In this document: in pieces, positions 1 to 12,085 of the stretch | Numbering within the stretch: the stretch's first letter is position 1 | Layout: each line of letters opens with the position of its first letter | From: Sebastes aleutianus | Taxonomy: Eukaryota > Chordata > Actinopteri > Perciformes > Sebastidae | Direction: 5' to 3' | Assembly: GCA_916700875.1 (NCBI GenBank) | Contig: CAKAKS010000013.1 | Location: 11,586,096-11,650,095 of the forward strand | Length of the DNA stretch: 64,000 bases | The notes under the pieces: model-generated | What the model saw: only the letters and a program-made list of their open reading frames with translations | Told to the model about the DNA's origin: nothing | Databases searched by the model: none | Made by a program: the position numbers and the translations under genes

Positions 1-305
1 AAAAGTACTGCAACAACATCCTGATGCAGTGTAGGAACTACACCACTACCACACAGTCCTTCTTCATCTGTGGACTGAAAATGCATCACTTCCTGTGTGA
101 CACCACGAATAGACTGAGTGTCTGGAGCAGCAAATATGAAACACATCATGGCCTTTAAGTGTACTAGTGTACTGACTTTGTGTTGCCTGCAGGACATTAT
201 TATTAGAGACATTAAGTTACCTTCCATCTACATCAGGGCTCAGGAAGCTTTTGGTTGCCGAAACTGAAAATATGGTTGCCATTTTTAGTCACCTTATATT
301 TTGAG

Positions 306-1020
306 TAGGGCTGTCTATTGATTATAATATTTAATCGCGATTAATCGCATGATCGTCCATAGTTATCTTGATTAATCGCACATTTTTTATCTTTTCAAAA
401 TGTACCTTAAAGGGAGATTTGTCAAGTATTTAATATTTTTATCAACATGGGAGTGGACAAATATGCTGCTTTATGTAAATGTATGTATATATTTATTATT
501 GTAAATCAATGAACAACACAAAACAATGACAGATATTGTCCAGAAACCCTCACAGGTACTGCATTTAGTATAAAACAATATGCTCAATTCATAACATGGC
601 AAACTGCAGCCCAACAGGCAACAACAGCTGTCAGTGTGTCAGTGTGCTGACTTGACTATGACTTGCCCCAAACTACATGTGATTATCATAAAGTGGGCAT
701 GTCTGTAAAGGGGAGACTCGTGGGTACCCATAGAACCCATTTACATTCACATATCTGGAGGTCAGAGGTCAAGGGACCCCTTTGAAAATGGACATGACAC
801 TTTCCTCACCAAATTTAGCGTAAGTTTGGAGCTAGTATGACATGGTTGGTACAGATGGATTCATCAGGTTTTCTAGTTTATATGATACCAGTATCTTCTC
901 TCTAGCTTTAAAACTGTGCCGCTACAAAATCACAAGATGTGTTAATACCTTAAATAAATTAGCGCCATTAAAGTGAATTTACATTAACGTGTTATTATCA
1001 CGTTAACTTTGACAGAACTA
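306..1020 (+). mobile_element. Non-autonomous hAT-type element, copy A
   Basis: The element starts TAGGGCTGTC and ends with the degenerate complement GACAGAACTA. It is flanked by a perfect 8-bp direct repeat, ATTTTGAG, at 298-305 and 1021-1028. An 8-bp duplication and TAGGG-type ends are the hallmark of hAT transposons. The ends contain inverted ATTAATCGCGATTAA-like motifs. There is no transposase reading frame. Related copies are at 16847-17520 (plus), about 28115-28200 (minus, fragment) and 55625-55725 (minus, fragment). Confidence 0.85.
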
Positions 1021-1247
1021 ATTTTGAGTAATTAAGATACTATTAGAGTTGGGCGATTATGTTAAAATGTTCCAACCGGCCATCGGTAGCCCAACAGTTG
1101 CCGATTATTCGCACAGGTGTGTGTGGATACTTCACCTCCCAAGACTTCACAAATATCAATTCATTCAACTTCATCTGGTTCTTTGTCAGCTGAATCACTT
1201 TGCACATTCGTTTTTTAACTTTTAAACCCATAGTCAAATGCTTCGCC

Positions 1248-1301
1248 GTGCATGTGCATGTGCATGTGCATGTGCATGTGCATGTGCATGTGCATGTGCA
1301 T
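1248..1301. repeat. (GTGCAT)9 hexanucleotide microsatellite
   Basis: Nine uninterrupted units of GTGCAT. The apparent His-Val or Ala-His proteins read through it on both strands are repeat artefacts. Confidence 0.97.
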
Positions 1302-1339
1302 TTGCGCACGCGAGTAAATGAACCAAAACAAGTGCAGCG

Positions 1340-1480
1340 TTGTCTGATTCTGGTTCTGACTGTAACCGTAACGTCCCCGGTTCGATTCCAGCTGCGGGAC
1401 CTTTGCTGCATGTCATACCTCCCTCTCTGTCCCAGTTTCCAGTCTGCTTCTACACTTTCGTCTGTCCAATAAAGGCGGAA
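1340..1480 (+). repeat. Probable tRNA-derived SINE fragment
   Basis: GGTTCGATTCC at 1379-1389 matches an RNA polymerase III B box. It is followed by a pyrimidine-rich body and a CCAATAAAGG end, as in fish tRNA-derived SINEs. A convincing A box was not located, so the 5' limit is approximate. Confidence 0.5.
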
Positions 1481-1784
1481 AATGCTCCCCAAAATGTTTT
1501 ATTTAAAGATAGTAAGGTTGGTGTGTTTATAAAAGCAAAATGTTTTGGTGTCAGTACAGAAACTTGAGTTTCATTATCACATCAGTACTGAAAAAGAATA
1601 CCCAGCACTATTACTCCAAATATTCAAAGTTAATGCACTATATACTTTATACGTCATATTTTAGATTTGAGTGTTTTTATGTCTGCAAACCAACTTGCCA
1701 CTAGTTTTTTTGTTTCTTTATGGTCAGTTAGGTCAGTTTCTTTGAGTCATCATCTGGAAATACAGTAACAAACAGACGTATTAT

Positions 1785-2012
1785 TAGATTATGTTTTCAC
1801 CGGCGTTGGTTTGTTTGTTGGTTTGTTTGTGTGTCCGTTTGGAGGATAACTCCAAAAGTTTGCGATGGATCTGAATGACATTTTTTGGAGGGGTGGGGTG
1901 TAGCACAACAAACAATCCATTCGATTTTGGTGGCGATCCGGGGGGAGGGCAGCGACGTACATGAAACCTGCCTTGGCGGAGGTCTGCTATCTCTGAGTGC
2001 ACTTCTAGTTGC
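1785..2012 (+). repeat. Interspersed repeat ending CTTGGCGGAGGTCTGC...CTTCTAGTT
   Basis: The 3' part resembles the segment at 26850-27037 in the same orientation: CCTTGGCG-AG-TCTGC, CTC-GAGTG and CTTCTAGTT are shared. The two are diverged copies of one family. The class is not determined from the sequence. Confidence 0.6.
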
Positions 2013-2091
2013 TTTAATATATCTTTAATATATCTTTGCTTTTCATTTACATCAATGTTTGACTGAATCTTTGTTTGATTTGTTTCGTTAC

Positions 2092-2388
2092 TAGGGCTGA
2101 ATGATTTTGAAAAAAATATATATATCACAATTGCGATATGATTTGCAATACTTACTTATTATTCTCATTTTCATTGAAAAACATGTTTAACTGTTTTTTG
2201 CAGGGCTCTGTGCCAAACAAAGATGTTTTAATAAGTCTGTAGAATATGATGTGTAGGCCGGGACATCTCTGCAGCACCACGATATTTAAATTCAAATGAT
2301 ATTTTGACACATATTTGGCCTGCCATTTGAATATTGCAGTAGGCCACATTGTGAGTTCGATGAAATTTCGATTAATTGTGCGGCCCTA
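2092..2388 (+). mobile_element. hAT-like MITE
   Basis: Begins TAGGGCTGAATGATTTTG and ends GTGCGGCCCTA, which are complementary hAT-type ends. The flanking octamers TTCGTTAC and CTTGTTAT agree at five of eight positions, so the target duplication is weak. There is no coding capacity. Confidence 0.6.
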
Positions 2389-2789
2389 CTTGTTATGCAA
2401 TGTTATCTGACACCTGTCAGTCAGTTTCTATGGCCATACCGTAAAATAAAACATGGCTCCATGTTGTGGTTGTCCTCGTCCTGTTGGAGTGTCCTTGAGC
2501 AAGATGCTAAAGCTAAAGCTAACGGTCTGTAGCTGACTTGGACATTTGACTCCCACATGAATGAGAGGACAACAGAGAAATAGGAGAACAGGGGGGCAAT
2601 AAAGGATCATGCACATAAATACACATAACACAGAGAAGGCCTCCTTTATGAGCTGAATGCATTTGACACACAGTGTTTATGTTCACTAATGTTCAAACTC
2701 AAATACGCAGCAATAACATGAGCTCTCATTAATGCTCGGCTCGGTTCAAACTATCAGCGGGACGTTAAGCTCCAACAGTAATCTGTCCT

Positions 2790-3100
2790 TTTCCCACGCA
2801 TAGCAAAGGGAAGTAAGAAGGGGGAAAAGAATGAGGATGGGAAGGTGATGAAGAGGAGGGGGAAAAGGAGGTGAGGATGAAGTGAGGAAGGATGGGGAAA
2901 AGGACGAAAAGGAAGGGAGGGACGATGGGAAGGTGAGGGAAGGCTGGAGGGAAGTATGAGGAGGGAGGAAGAGTGGGAAGAAAGCACATGAGGATGAAGG
3001 GAGGAGGAGACAAAGGAAGAAGGGAGGGTGATGAAGAGGAGGAGAAAAGGGTGGAAGGAAGGAGATGAAGGGGAAAAGGGTGGAAGGAAGAGAGGGTTTT
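2790..3100 (+). repeat. Purine-rich (G/A) tract
   Basis: About 300 bp that is almost entirely A and G on the plus strand, in GGA/GAA/GAT-rich irregular units. The Ser/Pro/Phe-rich reading frames on the minus strand are products of this composition, not genes. Confidence 0.85.
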
Positions 3101-3214
3101 ATATACTTAACCCCAGCGAGCAGGTATGGGGGGCATAATTAGAGAGAGGTAATAAGAGAGTTTATTATAGGCAGATGTTTGTGTGTTGGAGGCTGTTTAA
3201 AGTATGAAGAAGTA

Positions 3215-3606
3215 CAGTGGTGGAAGAAGTACTCAGATCTAAATGTTACTTGAGTAAAAGAACTCATAATGCAGAATGGCTCCTTTATTTTATTCCGTTG
3301 TTTCACTAAGAAATGTGTATAAGAGTTTTTTAATATTGTAGTCAATATGGAGACAATTTGCGATCCTTTGTGTACTACTGGGTAGATTAGTAGTATAGTA
3401 CTGCATCATATCATATCAGCATGTCTTTATATGTTTTCATATGCAAAAAGTAACTCAAATAAATGAATGACTAAATGAATGTAGCGGAGTAAACAGTACA
3501 ATAGTTCCCACTGAAATGTATGTAGTGGAGCAGAAGTGGCAAAAAATGGAAAAGTACAAGTACCTCAAAAACTTGAGTAAATGTACTTAAATACTTTCCA
3601 GCACTG
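3215..3606 (+). mobile_element. CAGTGGTGGAA...CCAGCACTG family MITE
   Basis: The ends CAGTGGTGGAAGAAGTACT and ACTTTCCAGCACTG form imperfect terminal inverted repeats. The interior has many AAGTACTTGAGTAAA motifs, as in a common fish repeat. Related copies are at 38610-39150, 41993-42500, 45558-46410 and a short piece near 58978. I could not confirm a target duplication here. Confidence 0.6.
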
Positions 3607-3679
3607 CTGAATAGAACAATAATGTTGGCAGAGATTAGATGTAATGGTAGTAAATGGTAACTGGTATTTATGCCTCACG

Positions 3680-3960
3680 GTAAGGACTGCAACAAACTAT
3701 TGTTTTTATTGATTATCCCGTCAATTATTTCCCCTAATTCATCAGTTAATCGTATTATAAAATAGGGGGAAAATTCATCACAATTTGTCCGAGGTGACAT
3801 CATCAAATGTCTTAATTAAAATATTGAATTTACACTGATAAGAGCAGCAAATCCCGGAAAATATGTAGTGATGTTTGCTTGATAAACCCATTAAAGGATT
3901 AATTGATGGTTGAAAATAGTTGCTTATATGATACTATCACTGTATGTTGCCCATCATAAC
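3680..3960 (+). mobile_element. Degraded copy of the ACTGCAACAAACTATT MITE family
   Basis: Resembles the better copy at 19779-20121: GGACTGCAACAAACTATT, GATTATCCCGTC, ACATCATCAAATGTC, AATTGATGGTTG. Weakly conserved ends. Other pieces of the family are at 11470-11595, 21320-21480, 26345-26460, 26725-26800, 33610-33690 and 55780-55870. Confidence 0.55.
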
Positions 3961-4362
3961 ACTGTACCATACCTCTAAAATAGCAAAACAACATAAAGAA
4001 CAAAACAGGAATCAACCTCATATTAAACTGACTGCATTACAATGCTGTTAAGTTTTTAGTATTTAGTAATCATTGTGTAACAAACTGCACAGAGTTTTAA
4101 CACGCTCAGCAGTATGTGTCATCATTCACATATTGAAAAGTCCTCATAAATAAACTGAACTGCAAGAAAACAGAGCAGCACTTCTTCCAGAGTCAAACAG
4201 AGAAAACAACTCTGCTGATGCCAGTTCATCAATAATGGAGGATTATTATTGGCTCCATGGGACTCCTGTATGTACCTAATAAAGTGGCTCTTTTCAGCTG
4301 TTTCTGAGTCAGTTTCAAAGCACTTTGGTTCAATTTCACTCCAGTCTGACCTACATGCGTGA

Positions 4363-4365
<3 letters not shown>

Positions 4366-4432
<67 letters not shown>

Positions 4433-4632
4433 CCATGCTGCTGTGGGATGTCCAGACAGGGTGAGGTCAGCCCAGGCAGCATGGAGACCAAGAAGAAGAA
4501 GAATGCCCTCTTTATGTGCTGAAACACACACACACACACACACACACATACACACACACACACACAAACACACACCGGTCAGACACACCCTTTTATTTTT
4601 AGATTTGAGGGGTGACTTCATGGCCTTGTGTG

Positions 4633-4679
<47 letters not shown>

Positions 4680-4885
4680 ATTGGCAATGTGCACATCATT
4701 GTGCACTGGAAAAAAAACGTGAATCCCCATGCTGGTCACAGGTTGTCATCACCTGACACACACACACACGCACACAAACACACAAACACACACTGCATCG
4801 AACAACAGCCTCTTTATCAAAAACTGAAACGATCAGCTTCAGCCTGAAGATCATTAACAGTGTGTGTGTGTGTGTGTGTGTGTGT
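4366..4885. repeat. Cluster of five alternating TG and CA microsatellites
   Basis: (TG)n at 4366-4428, (CA)n at 4525-4578, (TG)n at 4627-4677, (CA)n at 4757-4792 and (TG)n at 4860-4885. The runs alternate in strand, so transcripts could fold TG runs onto CA runs. All reading frames here are repeat artefacts. Confidence 0.95.
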
Positions 4886-5429
4886 TTCTACCACTGTAAG
4901 GCGGTGCCTGAACGTGTGCATGTAAAACCTCACATTACTGAAAGGTCGAGACAGAGAAAATGAGTAGTTGTGTGGATAACAGCGCTGTAACAAAGTGTGG
5001 AGGTGAAACAGTGTGTATATACACATGCACCACAAAGCCTGGGACACTCTGGGTGTTTCTCTAAGGCAACTTCTGAATTTCAAGGATGCTACGTCATCGA
5101 ATCCCGACGAAGGATGTCGAGGATCCTTTGAATTAGACTGAGAACTGAATCCTTCTTTCAGAGGACTTTCAAGGTTGCATGTGTGTATCCTCTGCGTTCC
5201 TAAAACACCCGCAATCCTGTGCGCATGATGCGTTTCCTGTCCACCGATTGAAAATATGCTAGTAAACTTTCAGTTATTTCATGTCATCAATCTGCCAAAA
5301 TCTGTTTCTGAACAAGTTTCTGAACAAGTTAGAGAAATGAGGCTTAATTTAAAAGTTGGTTCCGGCTTTTCGTCGCTCAGCGAACTGACCCAGTAACGGC
5401 AGAGAGAAAAACAGCATGTGGAGCCGGCA

Positions 5430-6058
5430 CATTTTCACATCTAACGAGGTGAATTCACCAACGGTTAATTTCAACCAAACTTTTTCCACTGTTCCAACTG
5501 TTGTTGGAACAGTGGAAAAACCAACCAAGATGATTTTGGTGAGTTTTATTTAGTTTCTGTCCAATTTGAAATAAGATTTAAAATCAGAGAGGTAAAATTG
5601 CTGTTTTTGTTCTATAGTCTGGTGGCTTTGAGAAGAGCATAACGGCTGTTTCTTTTCACATCTAACGCGGAGAATTATGGGTTAATTTCGACCAAACCAG
5701 AGTTGGTGATTGTTGGAACAGTGGAAAGACTAACAAAGACAGTTCTGGTGAGTTTCATTTTGTTTCGGTCTAGTTTGAAGTGTGTTTAACAATCGGTGAG
5801 GTAAAATTGCTGATTTCTTTCTATGGAGTCTGGCCGCTTTGAGGAGAGCATTGCGGCTGTTTCATTTCACATTTAACTCGTGAATTAAGAGTTTATTTCG
5901 ACCAAACCAGAGTTGGCGATTGATGGAACAGTGGAAAGACTAAGCAGGAGGTTTTGGTGGGTTTTATTTTGTTTCTGTAGAGTTTGAATGAAGTGTGTTT
6001 CAACAAGGTAAAATTGTTGTTTTTTTCAATGGAGTTTGGTAGCAGTGAGGAGAGCATA
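5430..6058 (+). repeat. Three diverged tandem units of about 210-220 bp
   Basis: Units begin near 5434, 5656 and 5866, each with a TTTCACATCTAAC-like start, then CAACCAAAC, GGAACAGTGGAAA, TTTTGGTGAGTTTTATTT, GAGGTAAAATTG and a GAGGAGAGCAT-like end. The first unit contains an extra perfect hairpin, with 18-bp arms at 5481-5498 and 5503-5520 and a 4-nt loop. Confidence 0.8.
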
Positions 6059-6302
6059 TTAATTGTATGTTTTGTACGTTAATAAATTATAATAATTGTC
6101 CAAATCCCTGTCAATTTTATTTATTTTTGATAGGCCTACATGTTTTGAATCTGAGAACACCCTATAACACACACACACACACACAGAGAGAAGAAAAGAT
6201 GCTCTAAAGCTCTGGCAGTGAGCACACTTTGGGAAAAGTCGTGTCATTTCTTTGACTGTGAAGATATACAACAATTTAAATCACACACATACACATTTGT
6301 GC

Positions 6303-6477
<175 letters not shown>

Positions 6478-7194
6478 CCACGGATACACGACCGCTGGCA
6501 AGAAATAAAGTAAAGGAAACAGTTTCTCATTTGTTTACATGAAGACGTCCAGACAATACAGGAGGATTTGTGTGCAGGCCTCGGAAAACTATTTACACAC
6601 AGAGATCGGAATCAATGTGTCATATGAATGAAACGAGCTTGAGCACACACACACACACAGACAGAGGGTTACCATCTTTTTAATCTGGTTTCATGTGTTT
6701 ATAATATCTTTAAAAAGCACTTACTGTCATTTAAATGGCACAAACAAGAAGCAAAGTCCTCTTCTGGGTGTCAGAGTTTAGAATAACTCTTCACTTACGT
6801 CATGTGTATTTGTTCATGTGGTAATTTGCAGCCGACATGATAAATAAACATTCATAGAATTCACATCATTCTAGAGTAAATAATAATAATAATTACTGAG
6901 GTTTCTTGTCTAACCTGAGGTGGATAAACTCGTATATCAAATCATTAAATGTTCGTTTCATGCTGCATTGCTTCCTGTTTGTGCCATTTAAAAAGCCTGA
7001 ATGAATACTTCTTAAAGAGGTTATAAACGTGAAATGATATTTGAAATGGTAAAGAGAGAAAGTGCTCCGTTCAGGTGAGAGGTTTCTGTAAATATAGTCA
7101 TTCAAACTACTTTATCCAGCGAGTTTTATTACTGTATCCACTTGTAATGTTTTAAATCAAATCCACCTCAAGAATACACACAGTCAGCGCCTTT

Positions 7195-7977
7195 TAGGGA
7201 TGCTCATTTTGAAAAAAAAACCTTAACCGATAACCGACCCTCGTTAACCGATTATCAACCGTTAACCAACAAGATTTGTGCCTCGCATGCAGCGGTGTAC
7301 CAGCTGCAGGAGAACAACAGATATTGGTTGACGGGAGTCTCCAGTTCACCGTCCGGGAGCGTTAACTTAGCAGCTACGATGCTGCGTGTAGTGTCGCGGA
7401 CATGCAGCCACTTTCCCAGTAAAAGTCTCCACCACACATTTAGTTTAGTTTAGCAGGTTGTCAGCTGTGTGTCTGCCCGGCGTAACTTTAGCGAGTGGCC
7501 AACAAACAGTGTGTGTATTTGTGCTACGTTAGCAGCTCTAGCATTGCTGGAGGCTTCTTGCTCGCCGCCGCACACGTAGTCTGAGTAACTTTAGTGAGTT
7601 TCCAACAGACCGTGTGTGTGTGTTGGTGGTGAGTGTGGGGTTGTTGGTGGTGTTCTAGCTGTGATCGTAGGTGTAGCAGTGTGTGTAGTTTATTTGTCGG
7701 TGAATAAATGCTACTAAACTACAACTCCTCCGCTCCACTCAAGCGAGCCAGAGAACCGGAGCCGGCTTCCTGTATCCTGCAACTCCGGCTCCGCCTCTTA
7801 AGGTGGGCTGTTAAGGTGGACCAGCTTTTCTCCTTAAAGAGACGAGCCGCTCCTCTGAGCCGCTCAGCTTTTGAATTAATTATTAACATTTCTTTTAACC
7901 GTTTTAACCGATAGCGTTAATCGGTTAAAGTGCTTAATGTCGGTTAACGGTTAAACGGTTAATTATGGACATCGCTA
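7195..7977 (+). mobile_element. Non-autonomous hAT-type element with perfect 8-bp target duplication
   Basis: Starts TAGGGATGCTC and ends GGACATCGCTA. A perfect duplication GCGCCTTT flanks it at 7187-7194 and 7978-7985. Both ends carry many TTAACCG/CGGTTAA motifs that form long sub-terminal inverted repeats. The interior is GC-rich and has no recognisable transposase. Confidence 0.85.
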
Positions 7978-8114
7978 GCGCCTTTACATGCACATAAATA
8001 GCTAGGTTACAGTCAGTTTTCTGCAGTAACCACATTTGTTTTAAAAGGTCATGTAAACGAGGAGGTAGGGATTAGAGATTTCTCCTGGAGAACGACGATT
8101 TCTTGTCCATGTAC

Positions 8115-8402
8115 TAGGGCTGTCCTCAACCAAAGAAATTCTTAGTCGACTAACACTCATACGACTAATCGATTAGTTGATTCAATCAGCGGATCTGTAA
8201 AACTGAGTTTCTCCACAAAGAATCACACTAAAGCACCACTTTAAAATCTGGTGTGTACCAGAGATGTGCTCAGAAGGTTCTTGGAAATAAGTCATTCAGT
8301 ATGAAAAATGCATAAAAATGACTAATCGACTAAAGAAATCTTAGTCGACTAAGACCAGAATGACCGATTAGTCGACTAATCGTCTAAGTGGGGGCAGCCC
8401 GA
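8115..8402. mobile_element. TAGGGCTGTCC...GGGGCAGCCC MITE
   Basis: The ends TAGGGCTGTCC and GGGGGCAGCCCGA are roughly complementary. The interior carries paired TTAGTCGACTAA palindromes. No matching flanking octamer was found, so the boundaries are provisional. Confidence 0.55.
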
Positions 8403-8562
8403 GTGACAGCTGAGTGGTCGGATAAAAGAAAAGATCATTAAATGTAGTGATGCATCCTTGAATTCTAAATTATTCCATAACTACAAAGCCTGACTAAAAC
8501 TGAAACGGATATAAAGCAGCCTCTACCGTATACATCTACAGTAAATAAGTTCATTCCAACAT

Positions 8563-9246
8563 TTAAAGGGACTGTTTGTAACTTTTTAAGCATATAAATG
8601 TACCGGGTCAGGACACATGCGCGCTCGCATATGCGCGTTCGCGTGTAGCCGCTGCCTCTCCTCCTCTGCCTGCTCGCCTTCACTCAGAGAGCGCGCGCGT
8701 TCTCGCTCAGCTCGCTCCACCTCTAGACGTGAACGCGCGCTCACTCCACACTGCAGAAGAGTTGGTTTAGCTCTGAGAATATCTAGTGAATGTACAGTGG
8801 ACGTTTGTGCAGAAATAACTGCTGCAGCTCCTCCAGACCAACAGAGGTTTCCCGTGTCTTGTGAAGTGACAGAGCTCTGCAGAGAGAAACGTTATCGTCT
8901 CGTTACCGACCGGCTGCCGGTGTCTTCCTGCTCTCTCCGTCTGTGGGCGGAGAGAGCAGGAAGACACGCTGCAGAGCCCCACTACCTCAGCCTGTACTGA
9001 AGCAGGAAAAGCCAACACTAGGATCAGCAGTGATTAATGGAGAAACCTTCGTCTGGTCAGCTAACATTACTGCCAAGCAGCTGAAATATAGAGTGATATT
9101 GTGCTTTTAGCTGACGTGTGTCGCCTCACTGTGTTGAGCGATGCTCGTTCAGGTATATTTAGAGCGAGCAAGTGCGAGCCCGACTCTGACTTTCGTTGAT
9201 TTCACGGTTAATAAGCATTTCTGAAAGTTACAAATAGTCCCTTTAA
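8563..9246 (+). mobile_element. TTAA-ended MITE, copy 1 (TTAAAGGGACTGTTTGTAAC family)
   Basis: Terminal inverted repeats TTAAAGGGACTGTTTGTAAC and GTTACAAATAGTCCCTTTAA. TTAA occurs at each border, which suggests, but does not prove, a TTAA target duplication as in piggyBac-type elements. The interior is CpG-rich (GCGCGCTCGCATATGCGCG). Copies 2-4 are at 32909-33523, 40340-40968 and 56643-57264. This copy alone has a perfect 19-bp inverted repeat at 8921-8939/8948-8966. The reading frame across it is not conserved between copies. Confidence 0.8.
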
Positions 9247-9478
9247 ACATTTGATTATTTTTTTAAATTCAGACGTATAAAGTTGCAAAGTGGGAGAAAA
9301 TATTTCGGGGTGTTCACTTCTATGGATTATTAGACGGATGTAAAAATCTCCCAATTGCATCTTCAGTACAAAAGATTACCAACAGCTTCAGATAAATATC
9401 TGGTTCTTTGATGAGTACAAGCCTGAGTACATAAAAACAGAAATGTGAGAACTACAACTCCAAGGTGCATTATGGGTA

Positions 9479-9904
9479 AAGGCCTTTACACACAGGGGTG
9501 TATTTGTCGCACCTCAATATATTTTTTCTATATTAAATTAATATTTCTTCATGACTAAAACTGTTGTTTTTGTCATGAATACTTTCATACAGAATGCTGA
9601 TATTACGCTGCGAAAAAGCATCACTTTTTTTCCGGAACAATTCTGAGCTTTCCCACCACGAAAAAAAGCATCAACCAATCACGTTTATATTATTATATTT
9701 ATGAAACAACAACACAGAGACTCTAAACTTGTTACTCCTTTCAACCTTGACAAAAGCAGCGCAGACCAGATCCACTCCTTCTGTTCTTACCTTTCACAAT
9801 AAAAGCCCTAGACATACATTATATTCACAGGCGAATATTTTGCATTTCGCATGTTCGTGTCGTTAATTTGTCACACCCTACAGGTGTAGGTGTGTAAAGG
9901 CGTT
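9479..9904. mobile_element. Possible short inverted-repeat element
   Basis: AAGGCCTTTACACAC near the left border and GTGTGTAAAGGCGTT near the right border are complementary with one change. A-rich between, no coding region. The class is unknown and the boundaries approximate. Confidence 0.4.
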
Positions 9905-11689
9905 AAGAAACCTCCAATCATCCAACTTAAAATCTATTAATTTAATTTATTACACCTGTGTTTTATTCTGCCATGACATGTCAAAATGTCGGAGGGTGAA
10001 GTGCCTTTTCTGGATCAATTCAGCAACTATATGACAGACTGCAACTGCAGCTCTGATTCATGCCACTGACTTGCTTCTCCTCTATAACCCCTGAGGCTCA
10101 TGGGTATTGTAGTATGAGCCATGCACCAAAGCTGCAGGGTCTTTACATGATCCAGGAGACGATGGGACCGGCTCCTCCTGACAGTCTGGAGCCCTAAATA
10201 GAGCCATCAACCTGACAGGTCGACACAAGCTCCGAGACCCAGCAAGAACCCCCTCAGCTCTAGGAGGCCCCCCGGGACAAAGAGCCCGGGGGGAGGGAGG
10301 GAGGAGGAGAAGCTCCAGGACCCCCTGCTGCACACCAGCTTCATGCTCCTACTATTGTCTGCGCTGCCATAAAGATAATGTCTCAACTGAGGGATGAATT
10401 TGGAAACAGCGGTTTGAAACATGGAAATATGGCTCAGGAGCTGGAGGTCGGCGCTGCCAGTTTCTCCCACATTTCCTGTTTTCATAGTGCTTGAATTCAC
10501 CTTAATTTCCACTGTTGCTGCTTATAGTCTGAGTCACTGTGTGTTTGACCGACTCTGCAGAATGAGGTCAAGGACTGCGAATGCAACTTGTGCGTGGGAG
10601 GAGCAAGGCAGCACGGGGTTGAGGTTCAATTCCCACCAGTAGTCGGCTGCACCTGGACGTTTCTGGTTCTTCATACACTTAATATCTTTTAGAGTTTCCT
10701 GATTTGAATCTGTGATTCTAGACGATATAAATAAAAGTGACTTAACTTTACTATGTGGTTCAATGAACAGAAAACAGCCCTGTGGATTAAGAAGTTTGAT
10801 ACTGTTCCCACATAATGACACTAATGAGCCGTTAGAGTCCAAAAACATCGTCAAAAGGCAAAAGGAGCCTGTTGAGGGCATTAAATAAGGAAATAAAGAA
10901 GCAGATATTTTAAGAAAAAGATGACAGTTGCACATGACGCAGTCTTGCGTCTCACCTGAAGTCTAGTTCAGATCTTTGAGACTTTATCGGATGTTTTTAG
11001 AAAGAATTAATGTGGATTAAGCTGTTTTAACACATATTTCATGCCCAGTTGAGGCAGAAATAATCCCAGTAAGATACAGTGAAGTGATGGACAGAATAAA
11101 CACCTAATTCACAGTTTCTCAATTGTGAGGATTTGCTGCTTTTCTCTGTTTTATTTGATCGTGAACTGAATATTTTTTTTTATTTTTGGTAACTTTTGGT
11201 CTGACAAAGATGAGCAATTTGTCTTCTTTTTTTTTTTAAATTCAAATATTTTTATTGAAATGTTTTCCACTTTAATGCAAACATTCATTCACAAAACATA
11301 ACAAGCACTGGACATATAGCTAACATACCTTCACATGTAAATAAATTAGATAATTAATAAGTATATATAATTCATTAAAATAATAATAAATTAAAATAAA
11401 TTAGAACTAGATAAATTATTAACTAGAAGAGAAACAAATTAATAAATAAAAAACAAACAAGTAATTGATTATGTCACCTCAGGTTTTGGGAAACTGTGAC
11501 AGGAATATTCCAGTATTTTCTGACATTTTATAAACTAAAATATTAATAGCGAGTTAGAGAAAAATCGGCAGATTAATCAATAAAGTGCAGCCCTAAATCC
11601 CAGGTTATGGTCTCGTTGTGGGCGTGAGCAGTGGCAAGTTCAAATAAAATTAAATTTTTGGAGGCCACAGATAGTATTGTTAAAGTCAG
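9905..11689. other. Non-coding stretch, mostly unassigned
   Basis: No host exon seen. Contains a CCCGGG-rich segment near 10260-10320, a GGTTCAATTCC B-box-like motif near 10622, and a strongly AT-rich stretch at 11160-11460. The segment 11470-11595 resembles part of the ACTGCAACAAACTATT MITE family. Confidence 0.5.
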
Positions 11690-12085
11690 GCTGTTCTCAT
11701 TCACTGTTCACAGCTATACCTACGAAAAACAATGCACTGTAATTCGTGTATATTCCACAAAATCAATTTGTATGTAATCCACGTAATCGTGAACCAGGAA
11801 GTATAAAGAGCGAGAAATGCTGCATAGCGAGGAAGTGGATGGGTGGGTCAAAAAACAACAGACTTTCACCAGGAGACCAGTGTTTACGAAACCAGAAACC
11901 CAAAACCACAATCTTTTCCTAAACCTAACTAAGTAGTTTCCTGTGAAGTTTATTCTGAAAAGACTGTATGCATTTAACGAGCGGAAATTGCCGCGTGTTG
12001 CTGGACATTCGTGGGAAAACGCACAACAAATTAGGAATAACTTTTCGGAAGACATCATCCGAACCGTTGTATGATACATTGAATT
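11690..12085 (+). repeat. Interspersed repeat family 'CACAGCTATACCTACG', copy 1
   Basis: Shares CAATTTGTATGTAATCCAC, TCGTGAACCAGGAA, TCTTTTCCTAAACCTAACTA and TTGCTGGACATTCGT with a plus-strand copy at 29318-29696 and a minus-strand copy at about 28317-28745. The three copies define a unit of about 390-430 bp. No coding capacity; class not determined. Confidence 0.75.

Noticed and set aside
1379..1389. Functional tRNA gene
   Set aside because: Only a B-box-like motif is present, with no cloverleaf; a SINE fragment fits better.
8617..9000. 127-codon CpG-rich frame
   Set aside because: It lies within a TTAA-ended MITE and is not preserved in the other three copies.
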